Positions 18,757 through 26,911 of a stretch of DNA of 64,000 bases are shown one piece after another. Origin of the DNA: Bifidobacterium oedipodis (GTDB lineage Bacteria; Actinomycetota; Actinomycetes; Actinomycetales; Bifidobacteriaceae); NCBI RefSeq assembly GCF_012932425.1, contig NZ_JAAIII010000004.1, positions 124,001-188,000 of the forward strand, read 5' to 3'. Position numbers and translations under genes: made by a program. The notes beneath the pieces were generated by a model that worked only from the letters and a program-made list of their open reading frames with translations, made no database searches and was not told the origin of the DNA. Within the stretch, counting starts at the first letter, position 1. The number at the start of each line of letters is the position of its first letter.

Positions 18757-20832
18757 TTACTCCTCGTTCTTCTCGGTGTTCGCGTTCGGCTTGTCAGCGT
18801 CGTCCGGCTGGCGAGGGGCATCGCCCTCGGCTTCTTCGTCGCCTTCGGCCTTGGACTTCTTAATTCTCTCCTGCACGCTAGCAAGCGAGTCCGACACGCT
18901 GGTTTTCATCTGTTCGGAGGCCTGCCTCATCTGTTCGGAAGCTTCCTTGGCCTGTTCGGACGCCTTCTTAACAGTTTCCTGAGTGCTGTTGATGATCTTC
19001 ACCGTAGCGCCAACCGGCCTGTTCGACGGCTTGGGAGCATACAGATCCTCAATCACCTCTGCGTAGCGTTGCAGAATCTTGGGACGCACGATTTTCATGC
19101 TGGGCGTGAGCGTGCCGGCATCCTGGTTGAATTCCTCATCGAGGATGGCGAACTTACGCACGGATTCCGCGCGAGAGACATTGGCATTGGCCTGGTCGAC
19201 ATACTGCTGGACGAATGCGCGCACCGCATCATTGTCACGCGCCTGCTCCAAGGTCATGTCGGAGAGCCCCTGACCGGACAGCCACGAATGCAGCATATCG
19301 GGGTCAAGTTCGATCAGCGCGGAGACGAACGGCTTGCCGTCGCCGACCACCACCGCATGGGAGACGATCGGGCAGGTGTTGATCACATCCTCCATGGGGG
19401 CCGGGCTGATGTTCTTGCCGCCGGCGGTGATAATAATGTCTTTCTTGCGTCCGGTGATGTAAGTGAATCCACGATCTTCGATACGACCCAGATCACCGGT
19501 TTTCACCCAACCATCGGCCGTCATCGCCTGGGCGGTCAGCTCAGGCTGTTTGTAGTAGCCAAGGAACACGTTCGGCCCGAACAGTTCGAGTTCGTCGTCC
19601 TCGCCGAGGCGCACGCCCATGCCGGGGCCAGGTTTGCCAACCGAACCCACCACATTGTCATCCTGCCAGTTGACGAGCATGGGTGCGGCGGTTTCGGTCA
19701 TGCCATAGCCCTGAATGAAGGTGATGCCGTCCATACCGTTGAAGAAGTGGGCGAGATCCACATTCAGCGGGGCACCACCACAGGCAAGCCACTTGAGGTT
19801 TGGCCCCAGCGCGGAGCGAATGGATTTACCCACTGTGGCCATGTAGAAGGAGTGACGCATGCGTTCGACAAAGGAATGGCCGCGACCATTCTGCCCATCC
19901 TTGCTCCAGCGCACGAAATGCTTAACCGAGTTGGCGAAAATCACACCTTGCAATCCGGCACCGGCCTTCTGCGAGGCGGCGTTGTAGACCTTTTCGAATA
20001 CGCGCGGTACGCCGAGCAGGTAAGTGGGTTTGAAGCTGCGGATATCGGCAAGCAGTCGCTTCGCGCCCGGAATATAGCCGACCGTGCCACATCCGCCAAT
20101 GCACACATACTGAATGTAACGGGCAAAGCAATGCGCCAGCGGCAGAAACAGCAGCAGCCGGTTCGGCTGGTAGAGCATATCGTTAAGAATCTCGTAGCCG
20201 TTGATCACGATATGTGTGTAGTTGCGGTTCGACAGCATCGCACCCTTGGGCTTGCCGGTGGATCCCGAAGTGTAGACCACGGTAAGCAGATCGTCGGCTT
20301 TGACTCGAGCGATGGCGGTATCCAAGTCTTCATCGCTGATTGTACGGCCAAAATCAGCTACGGCATCCAAACCGTCAGCTTTGAAGTTGAACACGTACTT
20401 CAAGCCCGGATGCCCGGCACGAATCTGTTCCAAGGTCTGGGCATGGTGGAAATCGCCAGCGAAAGCGATGGCGGGATCCACTTCCTCAACGATACCGGCG
20501 GTCTGCTTGGCGGAGTCGGTTTCATACACCGGCACCAGCACCGCGCCAATGGCTGCGCAGGCAAAATCCACCACTCCCCACTCGTAGCAGGTGGGCGAAT
20601 AGACAACAACCATGGTTCCGGCACCAATGCCCAAACCGAGCAGGCCTTTGGCGACCTCGCGCACCCGCGACATCATGGCGGTGGCGGTGACGCCATGCCA
20701 CTCATGGGTGTCGTCATCCTGCCATTCGGCGATGGTGTCGTCAGGGGTGCGTTCGACGCGCTTGGCCAGCAGCGAAAAAACGGTGTCTTCGTCCGAGGTG
20801 ACGTACTTGGGTTCTTCAACGTGTTCGCGCAT
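18757..20832 (-). CDS. fadD: Long-chain fatty acid-CoA ligase, AMP-binding family
   Basis: Adenylate-forming enzyme of 691 aa that activates fatty acids to acyl-CoA. The ATP-binding P-loop reads VVYTSGSTGKPKGAMLSN, the A5 motif GYGMTETAAP, and the C-terminal hinge/lysine segment GWVKTGDLGRIEDRGFTYITGRKKDIIIT. Closest layout is the FAA1/FadD15-like branch with an inserted helical region (MRHSFYMATVGKSIRSALGP). Beyond the enzyme, the last ~85 residues form an unusual charged tail with heptad-like repeats of ASEQ (KKASEQAKEASEQMRQASEQ) then an acidic end, perhaps a coiled coil for membrane or partner binding. ATG 20832 is the likely start although its ribosome-binding site is weak. It is cotranscribed with def. 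Confidence 0.92.
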   Translation of the reverse strand: MREHVEEPKYVTSDEDTVFSLLAKRVERTPDDTIAEWQDDDTHEWHGVTATAMMSRVREVAKGLLGLGIGAGTMVVVYSPTCYEWGVVDFACAAIGAVLVPVYETDSAKQTAGIVEEVDPAIAFAGDFHHAQTLEQIRAGHPGLKYVFNFKADGLDAVADFGRTISDEDLDTAIARVKADDLLTVVYTSGSTGKPKGAMLSNRNYTHIVINGYEILNDMLYQPNRLLLFLPLAHCFARYIQYVCIGGCGTVGYIPGAKRLLADIRSFKPTYLLGVPRVFEKVYNAASQKAGAGLQGVIFANSVKHFVRWSKDGQNGRGHSFVERMRHSFYMATVGKSIRSALGPNLKWLACGGAPLNVDLAHFFNGMDGITFIQGYGMTETAAPMLVNWQDDNVVGSVGKPGPGMGVRLGEDDELELFGPNVFLGYYKQPELTAQAMTADGWVKTGDLGRIEDRGFTYITGRKKDIIITAGGKNISPAPMEDVINTCPIVSHAVVVGDGKPFVSALIELDPDMLHSWLSGQGLSDMTLEQARDNDAVRAFVQQYVDQANANVSRAESVRKFAILDEEFNQDAGTLTPSMKIVRPKILQRYAEVIEDLYAPKPSNRPVGATVKIINSTQETVKKASEQAKEASEQMRQASEQMKTSVSDSLASVQERIKKSKAEGDEEAEGDAPRQPDDADKPNANTEKNEE

Positions 20833-20887
20833 GTCTTCTACTATAGCCACGCGCCGGCCGCCAACCGGACGGCGCGGGCAATAGGTG

Positions 20888-21379
20888 TCAGCCGAGATCG
20901 GCAAAACTGCACATCCAGCGGGAGCCCACATAGCGGAATTTCAGATTGACGCGCAGCGGCTCCGAGCCGATCGTCATCAGCACGGTCATCTCGATGGTGT
21001 CGTTACTGATAAGCATGCCCTCAATGAACGTGGGAACCGTAGGCAGATAGCAGAATCTGGCTTTCATATCCGGATGGCTGAGCATGTGGGTATCAAGCAA
21101 CTCCTGCATAACCTGCAGCCGCTCCATGCAGGGGCGGGTCATGGATCGGGCGAATCGTTCCACATTGTATCGTCCGCGAATCGCATCCGCCGCCAAACAT
21201 GCGATGCGACATGCGGCCATGGCCATCGTATGGCATTCCTGCGGAGTCGCCGCGCCGACAAACAACGGCTGAATGTGGTAGCGAACCGGTCGTTCGCTTA
21301 ATTCGATAATGATGAATCCGTCATAGCTGGGCAGTGGATGCGATCTGCGCATGCCAAAGAAATAACCGGAATACTCCAT
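20888..21379 (-). CDS. Actinobacterial protein of unknown function (DUF6459-like)
   Basis: A 163-aa cytoplasmic protein with no membrane segment. The first part has aromatic/charged blocks; the middle is helical (AACRIACLAADAIRGRYNVE). The C-terminal third has alternating beta-like strands ending in LKFRYVGSRWMCSFADLG. This final pattern, a hydrophobic strand followed by a W-x-C ending, is like the DUF6459 proteins of actinobacteria, but the match is from memory and tentative. ATG 21379 follows GGGGG by six bases. It is located 55 bp upstream of fadD on the same strand, so co-expression is possible. Confidence 0.65.
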   Translation of the reverse strand: MEYSGYFFGMRRSHPLPSYDGFIIIELSERPVRYHIQPLFVGAATPQECHTMAMAACRIACLAADAIRGRYNVERFARSMTRPCMERLQVMQELLDTHMLSHPDMKARFCYLPTVPTFIEGMLISNDTIEMTVLMTIGSEPLRVNLKFRYVGSRWMCSFADLG

Positions 21380-21449
21380 TGTGGACCCCCTGTCCCCCAT
21401 TTGGCCTTACCCCCTTCGGAAGGCCGTTAAGTACCACAACAGCACAAAA

Positions 21450-21479
21450 GGCGCGTCAAGTCAAATGACCTGACGCGCC
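21450..21479 (-). terminator. Terminator of guaB3
   Basis: GGCGCGTCAAGTCA and TGACCTGACGCGCC pair over 14 positions with one mismatch around a short AA loop, 52 bp past the guaB3 stop. On the minus strand it is followed by TTTTGTGC. Confidence 0.8.
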
Positions 21480-21531
21480 CGCGAACATATTCCCGTAAAT
21501 ATAACCACTCCGAGAAGCGGCAGTCGGGGAA

Positions 21532-22656
21532 TCAGTGGTTGGGATAGGGGGTGACCACCATGCCGCAACGCTGGAAGTTCTTCACATCCACATAGCCGGT
21601 GGAGGCCATGGCACGCTTCAAAGCACCGATGAAGTTGGTCGTGCCATCCGCCTGATGGCTGGGGCCGAACAGAATGCTTTCGAGTGAGCCCACAGTGCCC
21701 ACTTCGGTGCGGTATCCGCGCGGCAACGTCTGATGGCGAGCCTCAGCACCCCAGTGAGTGCCCTTGCCAGGTGCTTCGGTGGCGCGAGCCAAAGGCGCAC
21801 CAAGCATCACAGCATCGGCACCAAGCGCCAAGGCCTTGACGAAGCTGCCGGAGTCCCCCATGCCGCCATCCGCGATGACCTGCACATAGCGGCCGCCGGA
21901 TTCATCCATGTAGTCGCGGCGAGCTTCGGCCACATCGGCGATGGCGGTAGCCATCGGAGCATGCACACCGATGGTCTGGCGGGTGGCGGAAACCGCGCCT
22001 CCGCCGAAGCCAACCAACACACCGGCGGCACCCGTGCGCATCAGGTGCAGGGCCGCGGTGTAGTTGGCCGCACCTCCAACGATTACCGGCACATCGAGGT
22101 CGTAGATGAACTTTTTGAGGTTCAACGGCTCATGGCCTTCGGAAACATGCTCGGCGGACACCACAGTGCCGCGGATGACGAACAGATCCACACCGGCATC
22201 GACGACGGTGGAATAGAACTGCTGCGTGCGCTGCGGCGACAGAGCACCGGCAACGGTCACACCGGCATCGCGGATCTCGTGCAGACGCTGGGTGATGAGC
22301 TCCGGCTTAACAGGCTCTGCATAAATTTGCTGGATGCGCTCGGTGGCGCGATCCGCCGGCAAATTGGTGATCTCGTCGAACAAGGGCGTTGGATCTTCGT
22401 AACGGGTCCACAGACCTTCCAAGTCCAGTACGCCGAGCGCTCCCATCTTGCCCATGGCAATCGCGGTGGCAGGGCTCGTCACCGAATCCATAGGTGCCGA
22501 AATCACCGGCACATCGAATTCATAGGCATCGATCTGCCAAGCTGTGGAGACATCGCTGGTATCGCGGGTGCGGCGGGAAGGAACGATGGCCACATCGTCA
22601 AGTGAGTAGCCCAGACGGCCCTTCTTGCCCAAACCGATTTCAATTTCCTGAGACAT
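21532..22656 (-). CDS. guaB3: GuaB3 family IMP dehydrogenase-related protein
   Basis: TIM-barrel protein of 374 aa of the IMP dehydrogenase/GMP reductase superfamily, without the CBS pair that canonical IMPDH inserts. It starts MSQEIEIGLGKKGRLGYSLD and keeps the substrate segments SAPMDSVTSP, VIADGGMGDSGS and a C-terminal CGMVVTPYPNH. The active-site loop reads GFGGGAVSATRQT, so the position of the IMPDH nucleophilic Cys (in GSICTTR) appears to be serine. The family (often called GuaB3) is widespread in actinobacteria and its role is poorly defined; a reductase or degenerate-IMPDH function is possible. The ATG at 22656 lacks a strong ribosome-binding site. It diverges from icd. Confidence 0.9.
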   Translation of the reverse strand: MSQEIEIGLGKKGRLGYSLDDVAIVPSRRTRDTSDVSTAWQIDAYEFDVPVISAPMDSVTSPATAIAMGKMGALGVLDLEGLWTRYEDPTPLFDEITNLPADRATERIQQIYAEPVKPELITQRLHEIRDAGVTVAGALSPQRTQQFYSTVVDAGVDLFVIRGTVVSAEHVSEGHEPLNLKKFIYDLDVPVIVGGAANYTAALHLMRTGAAGVLVGFGGGAVSATRQTIGVHAPMATAIADVAEARRDYMDESGGRYVQVIADGGMGDSGSFVKALALGADAVMLGAPLARATEAPGKGTHWGAEARHQTLPRGYRTEVGTVGSLESILFGPSHQADGTTNFIGALKRAMASTGYVDVKNFQRCGMVVTPYPNH

Positions 22657-22889
22657 GGTCTCTACACTATTGCGCGCGGCGGACGGCAGAGCCCACTAAC
22701 CAGCCCACTTGACGCCCTGTGCTTATGCCCGCGTTGGCGTTCAATCATGCGTTCCTTCAATCGCCGTCCAACTGACATTCGGGAATGCGAAGTGTCCACA
22801 TTCTGTCCATATTCAAGGACAAGCGATCTTGTCGTTACAAACATGCGCTAAGACTTGAACCATCTTCACACCATCTACCAGGAGGAAGC

Positions 22890-24110
22890 ATGGCCAAAAT
22901 CAAGGTCGAAGGCACGGTCGTCGAACTCGACGGCGACGAAATGACCCGCGTGATCTGGAAGGATATCAAGGATCGTCTGATTCTGCCGTATCTTGACATC
23001 AACCTCGATTATTACGACCTCGGCATCGAAAACCGCGACGCCACCGACGATCAGGTGACCATCGATTCCGCCCACGCAATCCAGAAGCATCACGTTGGTG
23101 TCAAGTGCGCCACCATCACTCCGGACGAGGCTCGTGTCAAGGAGTTCGGACTGAAGAAGATGTGGAAGTCGCCTAATGGTACGATCCGTAACATTCTGGG
23201 CGGCACCATCTTCCGTGAGCCGATTGTGATGAGCAACGTGCCGCGTTTGGTGCCTGGCTGGACCAAGCCGATTGTTGTGGCCCGTCACGCTTTCGGCGAC
23301 CAGTACAAGGCCACCGATTTCAAGGTGCCGGGTGCAGGCCAGCTCACGGTGACCTTCACTCCCGACGATGGCTCCGAACCGATCCAGCATGTGGTCTACA
23401 ACTACGGCGAGGACGGCGGCGTGGCCCAGGTGCAGTACAACGTCAATGATTCGATTCGCGGTTTCGCTCGCGCCTGCTTCAACTATGGCCTGATGCGTCA
23501 TTACCCGGTGTATCTGAGCACCAAGAACACGATTCTCAAGGCTTATGACGGCCAGTTCAAGGACATTTTCGCCGAAGTGTTCGAAACCGAATACAAGGCT
23601 CGCTATGAAGAGGCAGGTCTGACCTACGAGCACCGTCTGATCGACGATATGGTGGCTTCCTCCCTCAAGTGGCATGGCGGCTACATTTGGGCTTGCAAGA
23701 ACTACGACGGCGATGTGCAGTCCGATTCCGTGGCGCAGGGCTTTGGCTCTCTGGGTCTGATGACTTCCGTGCTTATGACCCCGGACGGCCAGACCGTCGA
23801 GGCCGAGGCCGCGCATGGCACCGTGACTCGCCACTATCGTCGTTGGCAGAAGGGCGAAAAGACCTCCACCAACCCAATCGCTTCGATTTTCGCCTGGACC
23901 GGCGGCCTGAAGCATCGCGCCGACCTTGACAACACCCCTGAGGTCAAGCACTTCGCTGAGACGCTGGAAAAGGTTATCGTCAACACCGTCGAAGGTGGTC
24001 AGATGACCAAGGATCTGGCCATGCTTATCGGCCCGGATCAGCCGTGGCTCGACACCGAAGGCTTCATGAATGCTCTGGATGAGAATCTGGGCAAGGCTCT
24101 GGCCGAATAA
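22890..24110 (+). CDS. icd: NADP-dependent isocitrate dehydrogenase
   Basis: Decarboxylates isocitrate to 2-oxoglutarate, which feeds glutamate synthase (gltBD) in an organism with an incomplete TCA cycle. The 406-aa protein is of the homodimeric type II (eukaryote-like) form: [20 protein letters not shown], substrate loop [20 protein letters not shown], metal and cofactor region [20 protein letters not shown], and NADP segment [19 protein letters not shown] at 22881, four bases before ATG 22890, fixes the start; the in-frame upstream opening is leader. Confidence 0.97.
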   Translation: MAKIKVEGTVVELDGDEMTRVIWKDIKDRLILPYLDINLDYYDLGIENRDATDDQVTIDSAHAIQKHHVGVKCATITPDEARVKEFGLKKMWKSPNGTIRNILGGTIFREPIVMSNVPRLVPGWTKPIVVARHAFGDQYKATDFKVPGAGQLTVTFTPDDGSEPIQHVVYNYGEDGGVAQVQYNVNDSIRGFARACFNYGLMRHYPVYLSTKNTILKAYDGQFKDIFAEVFETEYKARYEEAGLTYEHRLIDDMVASSLKWHGGYIWACKNYDGDVQSDSVAQGFGSLGLMTSVLMTPDGQTVEAEAAHGTVTRHYRRWQKGEKTSTNPIASIFAWTGGLKHRADLDNTPEVKHFAETLEKVIVNTVEGGQMTKDLAMLIGPDQPWLDTEGFMNALDENLGKALAE

Positions 24111-24149
24111 GTCAATAAATAAGTCAATAACAGAGGCATAACCCTGATT

Positions 24150-24193
24150 AATCCCGGATATCTGGCAAAAAGAGCCTGGTATCCGGGATTTTT
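24150..24193 (+). terminator. Rho-independent terminator of icd
   Basis: AATCCCGGATA and TATCCGGGATT form an 11-bp stem; an inner GGC/GCC pair lies in the loop. It is followed by TTTCG, giving five Ts in a row with the end of the arm. It lies 40 bp past the icd stop. Confidence 0.85.
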
Positions 24194-24263
24194 CGTCACC
24201 GGCCGACTAGAATCGAGGGCAGTTCGTTTCATCCGCTCGATTACTGGGAGGTTGCGCGCCCTT

Positions 24264-25964
24264 ATGGTGTTTGCTCGTCGATCAGCCAACGTATTCATCG
24301 CCATCGCCGCATCATGCGCCATGGTGCTGTCCCTGACGGCCTGCGCCACCGAGCACACCACTGTGCATCCAAATGGGCAAACCACCGTGACCTCCGATTC
24401 CACGGGTGCGGTGGCCTTATTCACTCCTTCTGATGGCATCACGCTCAACCAGCAGACGCCGCTGAACAAATGGGCCAAGCTGGTTCCCGATCTCACTGAT
24501 GCGCTGGTCAATGCCGGATTCTCCAAATCCGATATCAGCCATACCACTTCGACCTCACTGGATAAGCAAAGTCGCGCCATTCAGGATTATGTCGTTGACC
24601 AACTGTCTGATAAAGGCTCGTCTGATGATAATGGCGTCAGGTTCTCCCCCGAGGCCATGACGCTACTTGTTGCGCCCGTGGTTGAAACCGATGCGTCCAC
24701 CCGCCAATACGGCGACTACGCCAGTCAAACGCTTGCTACTGATGAAGCCAACAACACTGATACCACCGATGAAGCTACCGACGACTCAACGGATAAGTCC
24801 ACACAGGATTCCAAGGATTCCAAAGACGAGGATGCTGAGAAACAAACCGAAGCTGTAGAACGCCTGGTTTCATCATTAAAACTGGCGCAGGAATCCGGCA
24901 TGAATGTGGTGTTGTTGGGCAATTCCATTGAAAGCTATCAGCCGGATGCCTTCGTCCAGTTCTCCGACGCACGTGCCATCGGAACATTGCAGGCCGAGAA
25001 AATCGTCGCCAAATTGGAGCTGGACAAGGCGAGTAAGGACAATCCAAAATCCATTGAAGTGCTGTTGCCGTATGATTCCGATTCCTCCGATGACAGCGCT
25101 GCCGATAGTGACGATAACACTGATACCGCAACGCCAGACACCGCAATATTCGCACAAGAAGCCTTCCAAGGTATTTGGCAGGTATTGGGCCCGTATTTCA
25201 AGTCTGGTGTGGCTGTCAGCCCTTCAGGCACATTGGACGCTTCCTCGGATGCCGACGATTGGCAGAATGTCGCCTACGATGCCTCGGAAAAGGGCTCCAC
25301 TGCCGCAGTACTAGCTGAACGACTGGAAAACACTGAGTCTTCTGACTCATCTGACGGCAAGACTGACTCCATCGTGCACGTCGACGGCATCATCGCCATG
25401 AACGACTATATCGCCTCTGAAGTAGTCGAAGAACTGACCGATCTTGGTTACACCGGTTCGGCCGCGGACATCAATCCGCAGATCACCATCTCCGGCATCG
25501 TCGACAATATCACCGGTAAAAAGGATCTGAGTCGTGAAGCGGTGCCGGATCCAATCAAATCCCCGCAGAACGATAAGGCGGACGATAACGAATCTACCGA
25601 CAGCAATGGCGACGCATCAAACGATGAAGAAGACAGTACTGTCGAGAAAGCCAAAAAAACACAGTGGCCGCTGGTCACCGGCTATGGCGCGTATATCTCG
25701 AATATGCCTGATGTGGTCAACGGCAAACAGTGGATGACCGGCATCGAAGATCGAAAAACCATTGCCAAAGATCTTGCTGAGGCATGTGAGCGTCTGAACA
25801 AAGGCGATAAGCTCACAGGCATGGACTCCGTGGAAAACACGCAGGTTGGCGGCGTAGACAATGTGCCGACTATCAGCGAGGACCTGGTGGCCGTATCTGC
25901 CAGCAATCTCAAAGAGACACTGATTGATCCCGGATATATCACGTTGGCGGACGCCGGGCTGTAA
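24264..25964 (+). CDS. Acidic periplasmic-binding-protein-like lipoprotein
   Basis: Secreted lipoprotein of 566 aa. A basic start, hydrophobic helix and lipobox LTAC place the lipid-anchored Cys near residue 27. The ordered parts resemble type 1 sugar-binding proteins: strand VVLLGNSI, IGTLQAEKIVAKLEL, IDGIIAMNDYIASEVVEEL and PLVTGYGAYISNMPDV. They are interrupted by three low-complexity Asp/Ser/Thr/Lys-rich insertions (around residues 175-200, 275-295 and 420-450), which would be flexible and charged at the cell surface. No ABC permease is adjacent. ATG 24264 is chosen; the GGGAGG upstream lies 12 bases away, while TTG 24252 is directly abutting it. The ligand cannot be told. Confidence 0.8.
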   Translation: MVFARRSANVFIAIAASCAMVLSLTACATEHTTVHPNGQTTVTSDSTGAVALFTPSDGITLNQQTPLNKWAKLVPDLTDALVNAGFSKSDISHTTSTSLDKQSRAIQDYVVDQLSDKGSSDDNGVRFSPEAMTLLVAPVVETDASTRQYGDYASQTLATDEANNTDTTDEATDDSTDKSTQDSKDSKDEDAEKQTEAVERLVSSLKLAQESGMNVVLLGNSIESYQPDAFVQFSDARAIGTLQAEKIVAKLELDKASKDNPKSIEVLLPYDSDSSDDSAADSDDNTDTATPDTAIFAQEAFQGIWQVLGPYFKSGVAVSPSGTLDASSDADDWQNVAYDASEKGSTAAVLAERLENTESSDSSDGKTDSIVHVDGIIAMNDYIASEVVEELTDLGYTGSAADINPQITISGIVDNITGKKDLSREAVPDPIKSPQNDKADDNESTDSNGDASNDEEDSTVEKAKKTQWPLVTGYGAYISNMPDVVNGKQWMTGIEDRKTIAKDLAEACERLNKGDKLTGMDSVENTQVGGVDNVPTISEDLVAVSASNLKETLIDPGYITLADAGL

Positions 25965-26024
25965 TCTGCAATCTGCCCGATTTCTCCGCTAAGCCGGTGG
26001 CATGCTCATATAGCCTCACCAGCG

Positions 26025-26708
26025 TTATATGGGCTTGAGCACAATTGTTCGGCTACCGGCATAACTCTGCGGGTCAAGATAGTCATGTGCGCCACGCTTG
26101 AGCCCCCAGTGCACGCATTGCTCCTCGCAATGATCCGACGCTCCTCCGACTGTGCCTATCGGTTGGCCACGACTCACAGCGTCACCTGCCTGCAAGTCGG
26201 TGGTGGCGGGTTCGAATGTCGAAGTGACGCCGTCTCGATGGCGAATGCTGAGTACATTTTTGCCTGCCACCTCACCTGCAAAACTCACCACGCCGTCCTG
26301 CGGCGAGAACAGTACGGTTCCGGGCTCCGTCGTCAAATCCACCCCGCGATGCCCGGGAGACCACTGGTTGAGCGGCCGGTCGAAGCTTTGCTCCACATGC
26401 GGATCTTCAACAGGCCAGTCATATCGCGCCTCGCATGAAGAGCTTCGTTCGGCCAACGCCGTCATATCAGCAAAGTCGGCAAAGCTGATTGCGCTCTGGC
26501 CGCTGACGTGAACAAGCCGCTGTGTTGTTGCGGTCGATTCCTGCGTTATTGCCAGTCCGCAAACCAGTGCGCCCAGCAGACCGAACAGTAACGCACTGGC
26601 AACCATCAAAGCTCGCAGGCGCTGCCTGCGCTCCTTCTGCTCACGTTCCTGGCGCTGCCGCGCCGCCTTGCGCGCTGCTTCGCGATGCCGATTGGTCCAA
26701 TAATTCAT
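26025..26708 (-). CDS. M23/LytM-like peptidase domain protein, membrane anchored
   Basis: A 227-aa protein: cytoplasmic basic N-terminus (~1-32, rich in R, K, Q, E), one membrane helix (~33-54), then an extracytoplasmic LytM domain. The zinc ligands are visible in GHRGVDL (His ~120, Asp ~124) and the terminal His in CVHWGLK (~200). The first His of the usual H-x-H is replaced by Cys 198, so peptidoglycan cleavage may be reduced; many LytM-domain proteins act instead as activators of amidases. Cys 194 and Cys 198 could form a disulfide. The start ATG 26708 has GGGAGTTGCT upstream. A 55-bp repeated element lies 68 bp upstream. Confidence 0.82.
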   Translation of the reverse strand: MNYWTNRHREAARKAARQRQEREQKERRQRLRALMVASALLFGLLGALVCGLAITQESTATTQRLVHVSGQSAISFADFADMTALAERSSSCEARYDWPVEDPHVEQSFDRPLNQWSPGHRGVDLTTEPGTVLFSPQDGVVSFAGEVAGKNVLSIRHRDGVTSTFEPATTDLQAGDAVSRGQPIGTVGGASDHCEEQCVHWGLKRGAHDYLDPQSYAGSRTIVLKPI

Positions 26709-26775
26709 AGCAACTCCCGTCCATGTCAGCCGGCATCATTGCCGGTATCTCCACGATGGACGATGCATGATCGCC

Positions 26776-26830
26776 TTGTCCAGCTGGATCGGGGTATGTG
26801 GAGAGAGCTTGCTGAGTTATCCACATTGGC
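26776..26830. repeat. 55-bp repeated element, copy 1, with DnaA-box 9-mer
   Basis: This segment matches 43640-43694 at 48 of 55 positions without gaps. It contains TTGTCCA (26776-26782), ATGTGGA (26796-26802) and TTATCCACA (26817-26825). The last is the perfect DnaA-box consensus and forms an inverted pair with ATGTGGA (arms ATGTGGA/TCCACAT, 17 bp apart). It lies 68 bp upstream of the LytM-like gene, in the same orientation relative to that gene as copy 2 is to comEA. A promoter-proximal operator is a reasonable reading. The rest of the 203-bp gap shows nothing else. Confidence 0.7.
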
Positions 26831-26911
26831 AACGTCACCGCCTGCCAATGCCTCTTCCTCCATCGGTCGTCACTCAGTCATTCAACTGCTCATGGACACG
26901 ATTGACTCATC

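Noticed and set aside
19069-20949. Long open frame antisense to fadD
   Set aside because: fadD motifs are intact on the other strand; the antisense product is His/Arg-rich with no known pattern.
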